A stretch of 10,813 nucleotides of DNA. Source: Alphaproteobacteria bacterium. Lineage in GTDB: Bacteria > Pseudomonadota > Alphaproteobacteria > Micropepsales > Micropepsaceae. Below the pieces are notes generated by a model. That model had not been told where the DNA came from. It searched no databases and worked only from the letters and a program-made list of their open reading frames with translations. Positions 8,525-10,813 of the stretch are shown in pieces (the first letter of the stretch is position 1; every line of letters starts with the position of its first letter). The stretch spans positions 1 through 10,813 of the forward strand of contig JAPLPI010000069.1 in assembly GCA_026400305.1 (NCBI GenBank). Reading direction: 5' to 3'. Both the position numbers and the translations under genes were made by a program.

Positions 8525-9499
8525 ATGTCCGATTCCCTGTCTCATATTGCGGTTTTGGGCGCCGGCGCCTGGGGCGCCGCCATGGCACTGGCTGCCCATG
8601 GCGCCGGACGCCAGGTGAGCTTGTGGGTGCGTGAGGACGATGTCCTGGCTGACATTAGCGCGGGGCGCGGCAACCGTTTCCTGCCCGGCGTGACCCTGCC
8701 CAAGGATATGGCTGTCACCGGCAACCTGGCGCAGGCATGCAAAGCGGACGCGCTGCTGGTGGTGGTGCCGGCACAGGTGCTGCACCGCTTCGCCAATTCC
8801 CTGGAACCGCATCTGAAACCTGGCCAGCCGCTGGTGATCTGCGCCAAGGGCATCGAGAAAGGCAGCGGCAAGCTGGTGACCGAAGTTGTCGCCGAGGTCC
8901 TGCCGGGTGCCGATCTTGCGATCCTGTCGGGCCCGTCCTTCGCGCGCGATGTCGCCAAGGGTCTTCCCACCGCCGTAACCATCGCCGCCAAGGGCGACCT
9001 GGCGTCTAGACTGCAGACCGCACTGGGCAGCGCGAGTTTCCGCCCCTATGCCAGCGATGACCTGACCGGTGTGGCACTGGGGGGCGCGGCCAAGAATGTG
9101 TATGCAATCGCCTGCGGCGTGGTCGAAGGCATGGGACTAGGCGAGAATGCCCGCGCTGCGCTTTTGGCGCGGAGCTTTGCTGAACTGGCGCGGTTGGGCG
9201 AAGCGCTGGGCGCGAAACGCGAAACGCTTATGGGCCTTTCGGGTCTGGGCGATCTGGTGCTGACCGCTACCAGCAAGTCGTCGCGCAACTTTTTGTTCGG
9301 CGCGGCGCTGGGCGCGGGCGAGAAACCCGGCGCGGCGCTGGCCGAAGGCGTGGATACCGCCCCGGCGCTGGTGGCGCGCGCAAGGTCTGTGAATATCGAA
9401 ATGCCCATCGCCGAAGCCATGGCTGATCTGCTGAGTGGTGCGCTGCCACTAGGCGAAGCCATGCTGCGGCTGATGAGCCGTAAATTGAAGGCGGAATAA
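8525..9499 (+). CDS. gpsA: NAD(P)+-dependent glycerol-3-phosphate dehydrogenase
   Basis: GpsA reduces dihydroxyacetone phosphate to sn-glycerol-3-phosphate, the backbone of phospholipids, in the cytoplasm. The 324-residue length is typical. The nucleotide-binding motif GAGAWG lies at 12-17, followed by VVVPAQVL at 79-86, ICAKGIEKGSG at 105-115 and ILSGPSFARDVAKGLPTAV at 133-151. The catalytic Lys is in LGGAAKNVYAIACGVVEGMG (about Lys190), and GLSGLGDLVLTATSKSSRNF at 237-256 carries the substrate-binding Arg. The ATG at 8525 begins MSDSLSHIAVLGAG, a normal distance before the Rossmann loop, although no strong Shine-Dalgarno is seen. Its TAA is followed immediately by the ATG of the EVE-domain gene, so the two form one operon. 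Confidence 0.97.
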   Translation: MSDSLSHIAVLGAGAWGAAMALAAHGAGRQVSLWVREDDVLADISAGRGNRFLPGVTLPKDMAVTGNLAQACKADALLVVVPAQVLHRFANSLEPHLKPGQPLVICAKGIEKGSGKLVTEVVAEVLPGADLAILSGPSFARDVAKGLPTAVTIAAKGDLASRLQTALGSASFRPYASDDLTGVALGGAAKNVYAIACGVVEGMGLGENARAALLARSFAELARLGEALGAKRETLMGLSGLGDLVLTATSKSSRNFLFGAALGAGEKPGAALAEGVDTAPALVARARSVNIEMPIAEAMADLLSGALPLGEAMLRLMSRKLKAE

Positions 9500-9916
9500 A
9501 TGGCCTATTGGTTGTTCAAGAGCGAACCCGACGCCTGGTCGTGGGACATGCAGAAGAAGAAGGGCGCCAAGGGCGAGCCCTGGAGCGGGGTGCGCAATCA
9601 CACCGCCAAGCTGAACATGAAAGCGATGAAGAATGGCGATCTGGGCTTCTTCTATCATTCCAACAAACACAAAGCCGTGTTCGGCATCGTGGAAGTGATC
9701 GAGGAATTTCAGCCCGATCCCACTGACGAGAAAGGCCAGTTCGGAATGGTGGTGGTGAAGGCGGTGAAGGACATGCCCAAGCCCGTCACCCTGGCGGACT
9801 GCAAAGCGAACCCCAAGCTGGCGGAGATGAGCCTGGTCAACAGCTTCCGCCTGTCGGTGCAGCCGGTAAAAGCCGCCGAGTGGAAAGAGGTCTGCCGGAT
9901 GGGTAGACTGAAGTAG
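9500..9916 (+). CDS. EVE-domain protein (thymocyte nuclear protein 1-like)
   Basis: EVE domains share the PUA-like fold and are thought to bind modified bases in DNA or RNA; the cellular role of the stand-alone bacterial proteins is not settled. The 138-residue product is one domain: YWLFKSEPDAWSW at about 3-15, EPWSGVRNHTAKLNMKAMK at 26-44, GDLGFFYHSNKHKAVFGIVE at 46-65 and LVNSFRLSVQPV at 112-123, all family signatures. It begins directly after the gpsA stop with no gap (TAAATG), so translation is probably coupled. gpsA next to an EVE gene is common in alphaproteobacteria. Its stop abuts the stop of the convergent M28 peptidase gene, with no terminator hairpin visible between them. Confidence 0.93.
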   Translation: MAYWLFKSEPDAWSWDMQKKKGAKGEPWSGVRNHTAKLNMKAMKNGDLGFFYHSNKHKAVFGIVEVIEEFQPDPTDEKGQFGMVVVKAVKDMPKPVTLADCKANPKLAEMSLVNSFRLSVQPVKAAEWKEVCRMGRLK

Positions 9917-10813
9917 CTATTTCTTCGCGAATTTTGCGGCGAAAAAATCGCCCGCATTCCAGCTGGGGCGCGGCCCGTCTGCCAGTTCTCGGGTGATGGC
10001 GTAATTCAGCTTTGCGAACTTTGCGCCCACGTCATAGTCGTCCGGCATGGAATCGGGTGACAGCGTCAGGCCCATGACACCTGCGGCGCGGCGCACCGCC
10101 GGGCCGATGCTGGAACGGTCGGCGCCGAACGCCACCACATCGGTGAAGTCATAGGTGATGATTGGCATATCCAGGTCCACATCGGCGGTGATGGCGGATT
10201 TGGGCACGCTGGGATTGCGGGCAAAATAGTCCGCGCCGATCAGGCCTTTTTCCTCGGCGGTATCCACCAGGAACAGCAGCGAACGTTTGGGCGCCCTGCC
10301 GCGGAACAGCCGCGCCACTTCCAGGGTCGTGGCCACGCCCGAAGCATTGTCCAGCGCGCCATTGTTGATGGCATCGCCCTTTACCGGCGGGGTGATGCCG
10401 ATATGGTCGAGATGACCGGACAGCACCACATATTCTCCCTTTAATTTGGGATCGCTGCCCGGCAGCACGCCAACGATATTCTCGCTCTCGCTGTTCTTGA
10501 TCTCGGTGTGCAGCTCGGCCTTCAGCGACAAATGCAGGTCGAAGCCCTTGATGGCGCCGTCAATGGTTTCGGCGACGTCCAGGATGGCGTCCGTGCGATC
10601 GCCCAGCAGCTTGCTGGCGCCAGCCACGCTGACGAAAGCGAGGCTGGGCAGCGGCACCGGCACGAAGGGCTTGCCGTCCGGATGGCGCCAGGACATGCCC
10701 CAGCTTTTGTATTGCCGCGCGGTGTTGGCGAAGGGGTAGAGCTTTTCGCCGGTGCGGGTGCCGATAGAAACAAAACCGACGGCGCCGCGCTCCAGCGCCG
10801 CCTTCAACTTGAT
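9917..10813 (-). CDS. M28-family metallopeptidase, N-terminal part beyond the window, with an apparent internal deletion
   Basis: M28 peptidases are two-zinc aminopeptidases, often exported. The frame is open to the right edge, so about 298 C-terminal residues are visible. First comes a PA-like inserted segment (GAVGFVSIGTRTG, LPSLAFVSVAGASKLL). The metal-binding core follows: VVLSGHLDHIG with its HxD near 10406-10414, INNGALDNASGVATTLEVA with the bridging Asp near 10351, DTAEEKGLIGADYF with the catalytic Glu pair near 10250-10255, and ADVDLDMPI. After LTLSPDSMP (near 10045) relatives usually have a block containing SDH(Y/F)xF, which supplies the last zinc-ligand His, then a HxPSDD segment. 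Here the sequence passes straight into DDYDVGAKFAKLNYAI and the normal C-terminus RPSWNAGDFF. Roughly 60-80 residues seem to be missing in frame, so activity is doubtful. The block's expected form is from family memory. Confidence 0.85.
   Translation of the reverse strand: MKLKAALERGAVGFVSIGTRTGEKLYPFANTARQYKSWGMSWRHPDGKPFVPVPLPSLAFVSVAGASKLLGDRTDAILDVAETIDGAIKGFDLHLSLKAELHTEIKNSESENIVGVLPGSDPKLKGEYVVLSGHLDHIGITPPVKGDAINNGALDNASGVATTLEVARLFRGRAPKRSLLFLVDTAEEKGLIGADYFARNPSVPKSAITADVDLDMPIITYDFTDVVAFGADRSSIGPAVRRAAGVMGLTLSPDSMPDDYDVGAKFAKLNYAITRELADGPRPSWNAGDFFAAKFAKK

Overview
The window looks like a chromosomal stretch of a GC-rich alphaproteobacterium. The evidence is the gene content and order: rplU-rpmA, a GNAT acetyltransferase position, obg, proB and proA all on the minus strand, the common alphaproteobacterial arrangement, plus gpsA followed directly by an EVE-domain gene. 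No genus can be named from the sequence alone. Almost everything is housekeeping. There is no CRISPR array, no recognisable transposase, no tRNA or rRNA gene, and no defence or secondary-metabolite cluster.

Layout. 1-3370 (minus): proA (cut by the left edge), proB and obg, tightly overlapped. 3382-3898 (minus): a GNAT acetyltransferase broken by an in-frame TAA and a one-base frameshift in a run of six G. 3931-3962: a strong intrinsic terminator after rpmA. 4010-4615 (minus): rpmA and rplU (ribosomal proteins L27 and L21), with a clear sigma70-type promoter at 4676-4703. 4700-5251 (minus): an unrecognised four-helix membrane protein, divergent from a plus-strand pair, a CX5R protein phosphatase (5282-5902) and an AlkB-type DNA/RNA dealkylase (5896-6510) that overlap by 7 bases. 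6511-7052: a gene-poor gap holding a candidate structured small RNA on the minus strand, with its own terminator and an AT-rich upstream region, followed by degenerate sequence with a REP-like palindrome. 7053-8416 (minus): lolA and a PuuD-like glutamine-amidotransferase hydrolase. 8525-9916 (plus): gpsA and an EVE-domain protein. 9917-10813 (minus): the C-terminal part of an M28 metallopeptidase, cut by the right edge.

How the genes work together. proB and proA encode the first two steps of proline synthesis and are translationally coupled to the ribosome-assembly GTPase gene obg. rplU and rpmA supply neighbouring proteins of the 50S subunit. lolA carries lipoproteins across the periplasm, and gpsA makes glycerol-3-phosphate for phospholipids, so their divergent pair is envelope-related. 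The phosphatase-AlkB pair may be a small repair or regulatory operon, but that is inference.

The most interesting points are departures from the expected: the candidate C-rich small RNA at 6509-6692, the twice-broken GNAT gene, an M28 peptidase that appears to have lost an internal block carrying a metal ligand, a PuuD-like gene with no conventional start codon where its domain begins, and a long Lys/Ala-rich tail on Obg. I did not find a convincing new multi-gene system.
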